Assembly (NCBI GenBank): GCA_002162875.1
Contig: MABA01000008.1
Location: forward strand, 62,001 to 126,000
DNA from: Rhodobacterales bacterium 52_120_T64
Lineage (GTDB): Bacteria > Pseudomonadota > Alphaproteobacteria > Rhodobacterales > Rhodobacteraceae
Length of the DNA: 64,000 nucleotides
Direction: 5' to 3'
The position numbers and the translations under genes were made by a program. How positions within the stretch are numbered: the stretch's first letter is position 1; each line of letters starts with the position of its first letter. Of this stretch, positions 53,977-62,841 are shown piece after piece. The notes under the pieces are model-generated. The model did not search any database, was not told where the DNA came from, and was given only the letters and a program-made list of their open reading frames with translations.

Positions 53977-54678
53977 ATGATTTTTCACACACCACTTATA
54001 CGCGCAACTTTGCTTAGACGATACAAGCGCTTCCTTGCGGACGTAAAGCTCGAAGATGGGCGGGAGGTAACCGTGCATGTTGCGAATCCTGGTTCTATGC
54101 TGGGCATGAAAGAGGAGGGTATGAAAGTTTGGCTTGAGCCGAATGACGACTCCAAGCGCAAGTTGAACTTTAGCTGGAAGTTGGCTGAAGTGGGTAAGGC
54201 GATGATTGTTGTCGATACCGCGATGGCAAATAAGGTGGTTGGCGAAGCATTGCGGGCAGGGGCAATTGGCCCCGTTTCAGCGTATTCGGATGTGCGCGCC
54301 GAGGTGAAGTATGGTGAGAACAGCCGTATAGATTTTCTGTTAAAAGGCGATGGGCTGCCGGATTGCTATGTCGAGGTGAAGAGTGTGACGCTAAGTCGGC
54401 GGACAGGGTTGGCCGAGTTTCCCGATTCTGTGACCAAGCGCGGCGCGAAACATTTGCGGGAACTGTCTGTGATGGTGTCGGAGGGGCACCGCGCCGTGAT
54501 GTTGTATCTTGTGCAGCGGGACGATTGTGATCGCTTTGCGCTGGCTGCCGATATCGATGCGGAATATGCGAATGTAATGGCGGTGGCGCAAAAAAGCGGT
54601 GTCGAGATTATGTGTTTCGCAACGAAACCGACCCCATCGGGCGTTAACCTCGTGGAAGAACTTCCAATTTATAAATGA
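53977..54678 (+). CDS. sfsA: SfsA family DNA-binding/nuclease-fold protein
   Basis: 233 residues, family length. Features: LIRATLLRRYKRFLADVKLEDG, VHVANPGSMLGM, RIDFLLKGDGLPDCYVEVKSVTL with nuclease-like acidic residues, FPDSVTKRGAKHLREL, and DRFALAADIDAEYA. SfsA was named for sugar-fermentation stimulation in E. coli; the molecular role is uncertain. ATG at 53977 has GGGGGCAGG upstream. map follows 45 bases later. Confidence 0.93.
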   Translation: MIFHTPLIRATLLRRYKRFLADVKLEDGREVTVHVANPGSMLGMKEEGMKVWLEPNDDSKRKLNFSWKLAEVGKAMIVVDTAMANKVVGEALRAGAIGPVSAYSDVRAEVKYGENSRIDFLLKGDGLPDCYVEVKSVTLSRRTGLAEFPDSVTKRGAKHLRELSVMVSEGHRAVMLYLVQRDDCDRFALAADIDAEYANVMAVAQKSGVEIMCFATKPTPSGVNLVEELPIYK

Positions 54679-54723
54679 GCCGCCTATATGGGAGGTAATT
54701 ATTTTCAGCAGGAGACGTGACCC

Positions 54724-55539
54724 ATGAAAGGTCAAACTCAAGGGCGTCTGACTAAAGACGGCATCACACTTCACGACCCTTCGGACTTCGAGGGCATGCG
54801 GGCGTCTTGCCAATTGGCGGCGCGTACATTGGATATGATCGCTGAACACGTGAAGGTCGGCGTTTCGACGTTGGAGCTGGACACGCTAATTCACGAATAT
54901 ATCGAGGCAAACGGGGCGACTTCGGCCACAGTTGGGTATCGCGGATATCAGCACGCATCATGCATTTCGTTGAACCACGTGGTCTGCCACGGTATCCCTT
55001 CCGACAAACGGATCAAAGACGGCGATATTCTGAATATCGACGTGACGTGCATATTGGACGGCTGGTTTGGAGATACGAGCCGGATGTATAAAGCTGGCAA
55101 GCTGGCACGACGCTCAGAGCGGTTAATCGAAGTGACCCATGAATCCTTGTTTAAAGGAATCGAGCAGGTGAAACCGGGAAATACCTTTGGCGACATTGGT
55201 GCAGCGATCCAACGATTTGTCGAAAAGCAACGTATGTCAGTTGTTAGAGATTTCTGCGGACACGGGCTTGGGCGTGTGTTCCACTCGGCACCGAACGTGT
55301 TGCATTATGGGCGTTGGGGGACAGGGCCAGTTTTGGAACCCGGGATGTTCTTCACCATTGAACCGATGGTGAATCTGGGGCGACCTGACACCAAAGTTCT
55401 TGCGGATGATTGGACGGCCGTCACGCGGGATCGGTCATTGTCAGCGCAATTCGAACACTCAATCGGGGTGACAGAGGACGGTTGCGAGATATTTACACTG
55501 TCACCGGCGAATAAATATCACCCGACTTGGACTGATTAA
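54724..55539 (+). CDS. map: methionine aminopeptidase, type I
   Basis: 271 residues. Removes the N-terminal methionine from new proteins. The M24 fold shows ISLNHVVCHGIPSDKRIKDGDILNIDVTC (first metal aspartate), DGWFGDTSRMY (second aspartate), FCGHGLGRVFHSAPNVLHYG (histidine), EPGMFFTIEPMVN (glutamate), and FEHSIGVTEDG (glutamate). GGAGACG precedes the ATG. Order sfsA-map-radC is typical of Rhodobacterales. Confidence 0.96.
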   Translation: MKGQTQGRLTKDGITLHDPSDFEGMRASCQLAARTLDMIAEHVKVGVSTLELDTLIHEYIEANGATSATVGYRGYQHASCISLNHVVCHGIPSDKRIKDGDILNIDVTCILDGWFGDTSRMYKAGKLARRSERLIEVTHESLFKGIEQVKPGNTFGDIGAAIQRFVEKQRMSVVRDFCGHGLGRVFHSAPNVLHYGRWGTGPVLEPGMFFTIEPMVNLGRPDTKVLADDWTAVTRDRSLSAQFEHSIGVTEDGCEIFTLSPANKYHPTWTD

Positions 55540-55574
55540 CTTCACGTTAACCAGTTTGATGCCATTAAGGTGGC

Positions 55575-56339
55575 ATGAGTAGCAAGTTCGAAAATTGTTT
55601 TGCAGAAGCGCCGGTTTCGGGATTGTTGCCAAATTTCGAAACCGCGGTTGCATGCCCCCTTCCAGGAAAACCGCATTTCGCCAATCACCGCCAACGCTTG
55701 CGGGACAGGTTTATGAAAGCCGGGACCACTGCGTTGGCGGATTACGAATTACTCGAATTACTTTTGTTCCGCGCGATTGCGCGTCGCGATGTCAAACCGT
55801 TGGCCAAAACCTTGTTGGCGGAATTCGGAGATTTTAACCGCGTGATTTCCGCGCCTGCCTCGCGATTGCGGCGGATCGAAGGTGTGGGCGAGGCTGTTGT
55901 GCAAGAACTCAAAATCGTCGAGGCTGCCGCGCATCGCCTTGGACAGGCACGCGTAATGGGGCAAAATGCGCTGACATCGTGGTCGAGCCTGATGGACTAC
56001 TGCAAGGTTTCCATGGCGCACCGGGAAACAGAACAGTTCCGTATTCTATTCTTAGATCGTAAAAACATCCTGATCGCGGACGAGGAGCAGACCAAAGGTA
56101 CTGTTGATCATGTGCCGGTTTACCCACGCGAGGTGGCGAAGCGCGCTTTGGAACTTAATGCATCTGCGCTGATCCTAGTGCACAACCATCCATCAGGTGA
56201 TCCTACTCCCTCGGAAGCGGATATTGCCATGACCAAACGGGTTGATGCCGCGCTGAACGCGCTAGGTGTAACGTTGCATGACCACGTAATCATTGGGCTA
56301 GCGACGAACGCGAGCTTTCGCAGTTTGAATTTGTTGTAA
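55575..56339 (+). CDS. radC: RadC (JAB/MPN) domain protein
   Basis: 254 residues. N-terminal helix-hairpin-helix region (about 40-120: ADYELLELLLF; RRIEGVGEAVVQELK) and C-terminal JAMM metalloprotease-like domain with HNHPSGDPTPSEAD as metal motif. RadC is named a DNA repair protein, but its in vivo role is disputed. ATG at 55575 is in GGTGGC context without a strong ribosome site. The stop lies six bases from the end of the convergent 778-residue protein. Confidence 0.95.
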   Translation: MSSKFENCFAEAPVSGLLPNFETAVACPLPGKPHFANHRQRLRDRFMKAGTTALADYELLELLLFRAIARRDVKPLAKTLLAEFGDFNRVISAPASRLRRIEGVGEAVVQELKIVEAAAHRLGQARVMGQNALTSWSSLMDYCKVSMAHRETEQFRILFLDRKNILIADEEQTKGTVDHVPVYPREVAKRALELNASALILVHNHPSGDPTPSEADIAMTKRVDAALNALGVTLHDHVIIGLATNASFRSLNLL

Positions 56340-56344
56340 CAGTA

Positions 56345-58681
56345 TTAGTTGCTGGCAACGCCGATATTGTCGACGAAATCTTCCAGAATCAATCCGCCCG
56401 AAGCGACGCCACACTGTGGAAGCCGTAGATTAAATTCGCGCTTCGTTATCTCGCCGCCGCCTTCGGAACGAATTGTGCGTAACGCCATTGGTTGTGCGCA
56501 ATAAGCGTCGATATTGTTGATCCGTAGGTCAAGACTCACCGAGGTTTGACGGCGGATGCGGCTTGTTGGCAGGCTGTAAACTTCGGCCATGCTGCCTCCG
56601 TCGATGGAACTATCCCCGAACGTTTCATGGAAACCGCCGCCACCGATTAGTGTATCGCGGTAGGTACGTTGATTGCTTACCCAGACATGACCATCGGACT
56701 CTTCCGTCGCGTTGCCTTCAAATGCATGAAGGTCGAGGTTAACCGGAGCGGACCAAACGATGGCCAGGCGTTCCAAATCAGATGTGTCACGAAGGGAAAC
56801 CTGTGCAGAAGCTGTCGCGCCGTCTTCGAATATAACATCGACTGTCGCAAGACTTGTGAAGGCCGGTATCGTTGCCGAGAAAACGCCGCGATTATCAGTG
56901 CGCTCCGAGAACGAGAAATCTGCGTGAGAAAGAGTAACGACCTGACCCGCACGACAACGCGAGGATATGAAAACAGCAATCGCGGCACCAGGACGAGCAG
57001 ACGCGCTCATGCGTACGCCACATTCTGATTGGACCGAGACCAAATTTGTTTTCGGCGCAACAACAGGTGCGATAGACGCGACTTCGACCGGATCTGCCGA
57101 TGGCGGTGCCGACTTTTCAAGGTCAGCCGCAAACAGTTTGTCACTTAACAAGGCTTCGGTTTCCGGTGTCGGCTGGATGAAACGTGTGAGCGAGTTGTTT
57201 AGGCGAGGGGACGGCAGCAAAATTTGTGCGGCCATTTCAACAACAATGTCCGAACTATCAGCCGGAGCGGCTGCGGTAATACTTATCGGGCCAATGCTGG
57301 CCGTCTGAATTTCCGGTTCGGCAATCGCATCAGGTGCGGTTTGTGTTACCAGTGCATCGCCAGCAGTTGATACTGCCGCTAGATATCCGGCGTCGCCCGC
57401 AATCGAAGCAACTAGGTTATCAATCAAGGCTTCTTCAAATGCGAGGCCGCTTGGTGCCGCGGAAATAACTTCAGGACCCGTTTCGATCAACACATCTACC
57501 GATGCGATCAATACAGGGCTTTCCCCAATTGTGGGTGCTCCACCAGTCCCAAGTTTGGTAGCGCCGGTTGCGAGAGCGTCGTTGTCATTACTGATGACCG
57601 CGTCAAAACCGGATGCGATCAGAATGTTACCAATGGGTGCCGTTGTTGTGTCCGCGCTAACCGGATCGACGTCTGAAATGGGTGCAACCATTACCGTTGT
57701 CGTGTTGGAGGTGCTTCCAATGCCGGAAACAGCGGGTGCTTGAACGTTGGATTCGTTGGTCTTCGCACTGGCCATCTGGACGGGCGCACTGCTTGCGACG
57801 TCCGGAGCACGTTCAAACGACGCGCCCGAGGTTTCAGGTGCGGAAAATACCGGTGTTAGACGTGATGGCTGTGTTAGCTGTGGCTGGCTTGGTGTGAAGA
57901 ACGCAACGACGGGCGAAGCCTCGGTCCCAAGGGGAACACTGTCTGGCTGCGCATTCGAAATAGTCGCAACCTGCGTTCGTGTGGCGCTGGTTTGCGTTTG
58001 GATGTTTTGGTCCTGATCGATGCGCGAAGGGGCAATAACCTCAACTGAACGACGGAGCGTTGCGACGGTTTCTTGCGGCTGAATCAGTTCTTCCATGTCG
58101 GGTGCGAACAGTGCGGGGCCGCTGTTTGCGCCAAAACCTGCAACGGCCACGTCATTTTCGTCGTCATTAACCAGAATCTGCCCGGCAGTCAGACGATCAC
58201 CTTGGCTGTATGTCTTTGGTTCCGTACTGGATATCGCGGCGGGAGTGGGATCCGCTGGCTGCAATACCGCTGATGCTACCTGTGTCTCGGTTGCCGGAAT
58301 TGGATCTGCAACGTTGATCACGTTCAGCGTAACTTCAAACGCTTCACAGGCTCCTTCGGCGGGAACACAATATGTGAAATCCACATTGCCTGTGCAGCTA
58401 CCAGAATTAATAAATTCAAGAGTTGCTCCAGCTCCAGCGCGAACCGTGCCGCAGGCGGGCTGCCCGATGATCGAGATGTTGCCGGTCTGGGAATCGTTAG
58501 CGAGGACGTCCAGCACCTGATCTTTACCGGCGCGGATCGTAAATTGGTCGTCATGGCCGACGGAGATATCTGCGCCGGTGAAAAACGCCATCAAAGACTT
58601 ACTATTCTGCGCCATAGTGCCGACAGCAATTGCCAGCACCAGCCCAGTAGCCATAGTCATGAAACGGTCGTTAGAAAACAA
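56345..58681 (-). CDS. large exported protein, unknown, with Ig-like N-terminal and YfaP-like C-terminal domains
   Basis: 778 residues from a TTG start (ATG seven codons later also possible). An uncleaved or signal helix (about 8-26) is followed by a Big_9/cadherin-like domain (about 38-125; repeated cysteines, GKDQVLDVLANDSQTGNI). The middle (about 130-540) is a low-complexity Ala/Ser/Thr/Pro/Val linker with few charged residues. The C-terminus (about 555-778) contains VWSAPVNLDLHAFE and HVWVSNQRTY, resembling YfaP/DUF2135-type domains. I do not recognise the protein. It is probably anchored in the inner membrane with a long periplasmic or surface stalk. It is monocistronic. Confidence 0.75.
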   Translation of the reverse strand: MFSNDRFMTMATGLVLAIAVGTMAQNSKSLMAFFTGADISVGHDDQFTIRAGKDQVLDVLANDSQTGNISIIGQPACGTVRAGAGATLEFINSGSCTGNVDFTYCVPAEGACEAFEVTLNVINVADPIPATETQVASAVLQPADPTPAAISSTEPKTYSQGDRLTAGQILVNDDENDVAVAGFGANSGPALFAPDMEELIQPQETVATLRRSVEVIAPSRIDQDQNIQTQTSATRTQVATISNAQPDSVPLGTEASPVVAFFTPSQPQLTQPSRLTPVFSAPETSGASFERAPDVASSAPVQMASAKTNESNVQAPAVSGIGSTSNTTTVMVAPISDVDPVSADTTTAPIGNILIASGFDAVISNDNDALATGATKLGTGGAPTIGESPVLIASVDVLIETGPEVISAAPSGLAFEEALIDNLVASIAGDAGYLAAVSTAGDALVTQTAPDAIAEPEIQTASIGPISITAAAPADSSDIVVEMAAQILLPSPRLNNSLTRFIQPTPETEALLSDKLFAADLEKSAPPSADPVEVASIAPVVAPKTNLVSVQSECGVRMSASARPGAAIAVFISSRCRAGQVVTLSHADFSFSERTDNRGVFSATIPAFTSLATVDVIFEDGATASAQVSLRDTSDLERLAIVWSAPVNLDLHAFEGNATEESDGHVWVSNQRTYRDTLIGGGGFHETFGDSSIDGGSMAEVYSLPTSRIRRQTSVSLDLRINNIDAYCAQPMALRTIRSEGGGEITKREFNLRLPQCGVASGGLILEDFVDNIGVASN

Positions 58682-58881
58682 GACGCACCTATACCAATAT
58701 ATTCAACAAGAGTACCAGGATACGAATTAAAATTACTTAACTATACAAAGCACACTTTAGCTTAATACTCGTCAATTGGCACATAATTGTGGCACGATGG
58801 TTAAAGTTTGAGATAATAGTGCAACACCCCCCAACATTTGCGACTCGCTAACGGTAAACGGCCATATGTGGGGGCTGTTTC

Positions 58882-58921
58882 GAGGCGAGAACACACGTTT
58901 AACGGGAACTCGTGTCGCCTC
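58882..58921. repeat. imperfect inverted repeat downstream of secA
   Basis: GAGGCGA (58882-58888) plus CACG (58894-58897) pair with CGTG (58911-58914) plus TCGCCTC (58915-58921), an 11-pair stem with a five-base bulge and 13-base loop. It lies in the 315-base gap 58682-58996, which otherwise holds only the promoter region of the exported protein and the end of secA. No T-run follows on the minus strand, so it is not a classical terminator. Confidence 0.35.
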
Positions 58922-58996
58922 AATTCAGGCATCTCAACTTTTTATCATAACAGTATGATTTTCAAACGTGAAATGGGCGAATCAGTTTACCCGTTA

Positions 58997-61729
58997 TTAC
59001 ACCTTACCGTGGCAGTGCTTGTACTTCTTGCCAGACCCACATGGGCATTGCTCGTTTCGACCGAGGTTTTTCCATGTTTCCGGGTCATTAGGGTCAATAC
59101 TAGGTGCCAAACTGGCTGGATTCGCCCTTGCCGGTTTTGGAGCGTTTCCAGTCGGAGCGGTCGCTGGAGTCCCACCAGCAGCCGCCTGCTGCTGTTGCTG
59201 CGCTGCTGCCTGCATCTGTGCGATCATGGTTTGTTGTTCTTCTTGTGACATGATCTGGACGTGCGCTAACTGTTTGGTCACGGTCGTGCGCAAGTCGTTC
59301 AGCAGGTGTTCGAACAGTGTGAAGGCTTCAGTTTTATATTCGTTCAACGGATCACGCTGCGCATAACCGCGAAGTCCAACAACCGAACGCAAGTGCTCCA
59401 TCGTCAACAGGTGTTCACGCCAGCTTTTATCGATGCTTTGCAAAAGAATTTGTTTTTCGACTTGTCGCATGGTGTCGACGCCGAATTTGACAACCTTCTG
59501 CGCCATGGCTTTATCAACCTCGGCATAGAGACGATCTGTAACTATTTCTTCGTCCACGCCTTCTTCGGCAGCCCAAGCGGCTACTGGAAGATCGAGCGCG
59601 AAGTTTTTGCGAACTTCTTCTTGCAAACCTTCGGTATTCCATTGATCCGGATAGGCTTTTGGCGGGATGTGGTCGCCGACCAAGTCATCGACAACGTCAT
59701 GACGCATATCGCGTGTTGTTTCAGATTCGTCGGTCGATTTCATAATATCACGACGTTGCGAGAAGATCATTTTCCGCTGTTGGTTCATCACGTCGTCGTA
59801 TTTCAATACGTTTTTACGCATATCAAAATTACGAGCCTCGACTTTTGACTGTGCGCGTTCCAGTGCTTTGTTGACCCATGGATGGATGATCGCCTCGCCA
59901 TCTTCCATACCAAGCTTGTCGAGCATTTTGTCTAGACGGTCGGATCCGAAGATACGCATTAGATCGTCTTCAAGTGACAGGAAGAACATCGTGCGTCCTG
60001 GATCGCCCTGACGGCCTGAACGACCGCGTAGCTGGTTGTCGATGCGGCGGCTTTCATGGCGTTCGGTCGCAAGAACGAACAGGCCCCCCGCTTCGAGCGC
60101 TTTGGCTTTACCGTTGGCCACCTCGGCCTCAAGATTTTCGCGAATAGCGACGGCATCGGCATCTTCGCCGGCCTTTTCCACCTCGTTCGCGACACGCATA
60201 TCAAGATTACCGCCCAACTGAATGTCGGTTCCGCGACCCGCCATGTTAGTGGCAATAGTAATGGCACCCGGAACACCCGCCATAGCAATGATTTCAGCTT
60301 CTTTTTCGTGATAGCGGGCGTTTAGCACATTATGAGGAACATCTGCGGCTGTCAGCAAAGTCGAAATCAGTTCAGATTTTTCGATCGATGTGGTGCCGAC
60401 CAGCATCGGTTGGCCTGCCTCGTGTGTTTCTTTGATGATCTTGACGATCGCGTCCTGTTTGTCCGCTGTGGTACGATAGACGCGGTCGTCTTCGTCGTCG
60501 CGGGCGATTGGCATGTTGGTAGGAACCTCGACCACGCCAAGGCCATAGATATCCATGAACTCCTCGGCTTCGGTAAGGGCGGTGCCGGTCATGCCGGACA
60601 GCTTTTCGTAAAGGCGGAAATAGTTCTGGAACGTCACGGACGCCAAAGTCACGTTTTCGGGTTGGATATCCACACCCTCTTTGGCTTCAAGGGCTTGGTG
60701 CAAGCCGTTGGACAGGCGGCGCCCTGTCATCATGCGGCCTGTGAATTCGTCGATCAACATAACGTCATTACCTTTGACGATGTAATCTTTATCCTTAACA
60801 AACAGCTTGTTAGCCAGAAGCGCCTGATTGACGTGGTGTACCAGTGTGGCGCTTTCCGGGTCGTAAAGGGACTGGCCTTCAGGCAGCAGGCCTTCGGCGT
60901 GCAGTTTACCCTCGATCTCGTCGATGCCTTCGTCCGTCAGGGTTGCCTGACGGGTTTTCTCGTCTAGTTCATAGTGTTCTTCGGTCAGCGAGGGGACGAG
61001 TTTATTGATGGTGATATAGAGGTCGGATTTATCCTCGGTCGGGCCCGAGATGATCAACGGTGTCCGTGCTTCGTCGATAAGAATCGAGTCGACCTCGTCT
61101 ACAATCGCGAAGAAATGATCCCGCTGCAGGATCTGTTTTAGATCGGAGCGCATGTTGTCACGCAGGTAGTCAAAGCCCAATTCGTTATTGGTTGCGTAAG
61201 TAACGTCAGCCTCATAGGCGAGCTTTTTCTCTGGTTCTTGCATGCCTGGGATGGCGACGCCGTAGGACAGGCCAAGGAAGTTGTAAACGATCCCCATCCA
61301 ATCCGCATCGCGTTTGGCCAGATAATCATTGACGGTAACCACATGCACACCGCGCCCCGTTAGAGCGTTCAAGTAGACGGGTAGGGTCGCCATGAGGGTT
61401 TTACCCTCACCGGTTTTCATTTCCGAGATATTGCCCTCGTGCAGGAATATCCCGCCCATTAGTTGCACATCGAATGGGCGCAGTCCCAATGTCCGTACAG
61501 CCGCTTCGCGGGCATTGGCGAAGGCTTCGGGCAGTAGGTCGTCAAGGGTTTCACCTGCGGTCAGGCGGTCTTTGAATTCTTGTGTCTTGGCTTTGATGCC
61601 TTCATCTGACAAGGCTTGGAAATCGGGTTCCAACGCATTTATTTTGTCAACAAGTGGCTGCGTCGCTTTGATTTTGCGATCATTCGGTGTACCAAAAACT
61701 TTTTTGGCAATTGCGCCTATACCCAGCAT
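58997..61729 (-). CDS. secA: preprotein translocase ATPase SecA
   Basis: 910 residues from the ATG at 61729. Motor ATPase that drives precursors through SecYEG. NBD1 has [17 protein letters not shown] (Walker A), [20 protein letters not shown] (Walker B) and [13 protein letters not shown] with [18 protein letters not shown] in NBD2. The helical scaffold and wing domains follow, then a proline/glutamine/alanine linker, and a C-terminal zinc site [14 protein letters not shown] for SecB. The parvulin and argJ are divergent. Confidence 0.98.
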   Translation of the reverse strand: MLGIGAIAKKVFGTPNDRKIKATQPLVDKINALEPDFQALSDEGIKAKTQEFKDRLTAGETLDDLLPEAFANAREAAVRTLGLRPFDVQLMGGIFLHEGNISEMKTGEGKTLMATLPVYLNALTGRGVHVVTVNDYLAKRDADWMGIVYNFLGLSYGVAIPGMQEPEKKLAYEADVTYATNNELGFDYLRDNMRSDLKQILQRDHFFAIVDEVDSILIDEARTPLIISGPTEDKSDLYITINKLVPSLTEEHYELDEKTRQATLTDEGIDEIEGKLHAEGLLPEGQSLYDPESATLVHHVNQALLANKLFVKDKDYIVKGNDVMLIDEFTGRMMTGRRLSNGLHQALEAKEGVDIQPENVTLASVTFQNYFRLYEKLSGMTGTALTEAEEFMDIYGLGVVEVPTNMPIARDDEDDRVYRTTADKQDAIVKIIKETHEAGQPMLVGTTSIEKSELISTLLTAADVPHNVLNARYHEKEAEIIAMAGVPGAITIATNMAGRGTDIQLGGNLDMRVANEVEKAGEDADAVAIRENLEAEVANGKAKALEAGGLFVLATERHESRRIDNQLRGRSGRQGDPGRTMFFLSLEDDLMRIFGSDRLDKMLDKLGMEDGEAIIHPWVNKALERAQSKVEARNFDMRKNVLKYDDVMNQQRKMIFSQRRDIMKSTDESETTRDMRHDVVDDLVGDHIPPKAYPDQWNTEGLQEEVRKNFALDLPVAAWAAEEGVDEEIVTDRLYAEVDKAMAQKVVKFGVDTMRQVEKQILLQSIDKSWREHLLTMEHLRSVVGLRGYAQRDPLNEYKTEAFTLFEHLLNDLRTTVTKQLAHVQIMSQEEQQTMIAQMQAAAQQQQQAAAGGTPATAPTGNAPKPARANPASLAPSIDPNDPETWKNLGRNEQCPCGSGKKYKHCHGKV

Positions 61730-61989
61730 TAAATACCCGTCTTTCTTCCTGTCATGTCCGCGCGATTCCGCCGAACTATTCAATTCCCTTGGTTTGCCGC
61801 CGTATCCGGTGACGCAAGTGCTTGTTTAGCGGTCTGTGAACGCGTAAATGGATTCGTATGACTGCCTGCACCCAAAGGGTCGGATTTGATGTAAGCGGCG
61901 CGTTAGGCAGTGTCAACGGCACCTCGCAAATGGGTGGGGTAACAAATCGGAATTTAGGCGCGATTTTCGCGCAATAACGGGAGAATAAT

Positions 61990-62829
61990 ATGCGTAATAT
62001 ACTGGCTGCGGGCGCGATTGCTTGCTTTTCTTTGACATCTGCACTGGCACAGGACGTAGAAGTTAACGCCGAAACAGTTGTGGCCGTGGTGAACGGAACC
62101 GAGATTACTGTGGGCCATATGATTCTGTTGCGTACGCAGTTGCCCGAACAGTATTTGACCGCACCGGACGAAATTTTGTTTGAAGGAATTCTAGAACAGC
62201 TTATCGACCAGACGTTGCTTGGCGACACCGTCGGTGAAGATACACTTGAGCTGCGTTTGACGCTGGAAAATGAATCCCGTGCGCTAAAAGCAGCGATCGC
62301 GATTGACGGTGTGATCGGCCAGCCATTCTCAGACGAGGCCATCGCTGCCGCATATGACGAGGCTTATGGCAATCTGCCGGCAGCACCTGAGTTCAACGCC
62401 AGCCACATTCTGGTAGCAACCGAGGAAGAAGCTCAAGCTCTGGTCGTGGCGCTAAATGATGGAACAGATTTTGCGGAGCTAGCCAAAGAAAAATCAACCG
62501 GTCCATCTGGCCCCAACGGTGGTGAGCTAGGTTGGTTTGGGCTTGGCATGATGGTTCAACCATTTGAAGAAACGGTGCTTGGTCTGGAAGTTGGGAAAAT
62601 CTCGGCGCCCGTGCAAACACAATTCGGTTGGCATGTTCTGATCTTGAACGATAAACGCGATGCTTCTGCGCCAGCATTGGAAGCGGTGATCGCTGAAATC
62701 ACGCAGGGACTTCAACAAGTTGCATTGAACGCTAAGGTCAATGAATTGCGCGAAGGTGGCAGTGTTGAAACAATGGTCGAAAGTATTGATCCGGCAGCGA
62801 TCAAAAACCTCGATTTGCTCGATCAATAA
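61990..62829 (+). CDS. parvulin-type peptidyl-prolyl cis-trans isomerase
   Basis: 279 residues with a cleavable signal peptide (about 20 residues, LTSALA). A SurA-like N-terminal chaperone region (about 25-130) precedes the rotamase domain (about 130-225: NASHILVATEEEA; GPNGGELGWFGLGMMVQPFEETVLGLEVG; TQFGWHVLILND). A short helical tail follows. Assists periplasmic protein folding. GGGAGAA precedes the ATG. It is divergent from secA by 260 bases and argJ follows 12 bases after its stop, an arrangement common in Rhodobacterales. Confidence 0.94.
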   Translation: MRNILAAGAIACFSLTSALAQDVEVNAETVVAVVNGTEITVGHMILLRTQLPEQYLTAPDEILFEGILEQLIDQTLLGDTVGEDTLELRLTLENESRALKAAIAIDGVIGQPFSDEAIAAAYDEAYGNLPAAPEFNASHILVATEEEAQALVVALNDGTDFAELAKEKSTGPSGPNGGELGWFGLGMMVQPFEETVLGLEVGKISAPVQTQFGWHVLILNDKRDASAPALEAVIAEITQGLQQVALNAKVNELREGGSVETMVESIDPAAIKNLDLLDQ

Positions 62830-62841
62830 AGGAATCCAATC

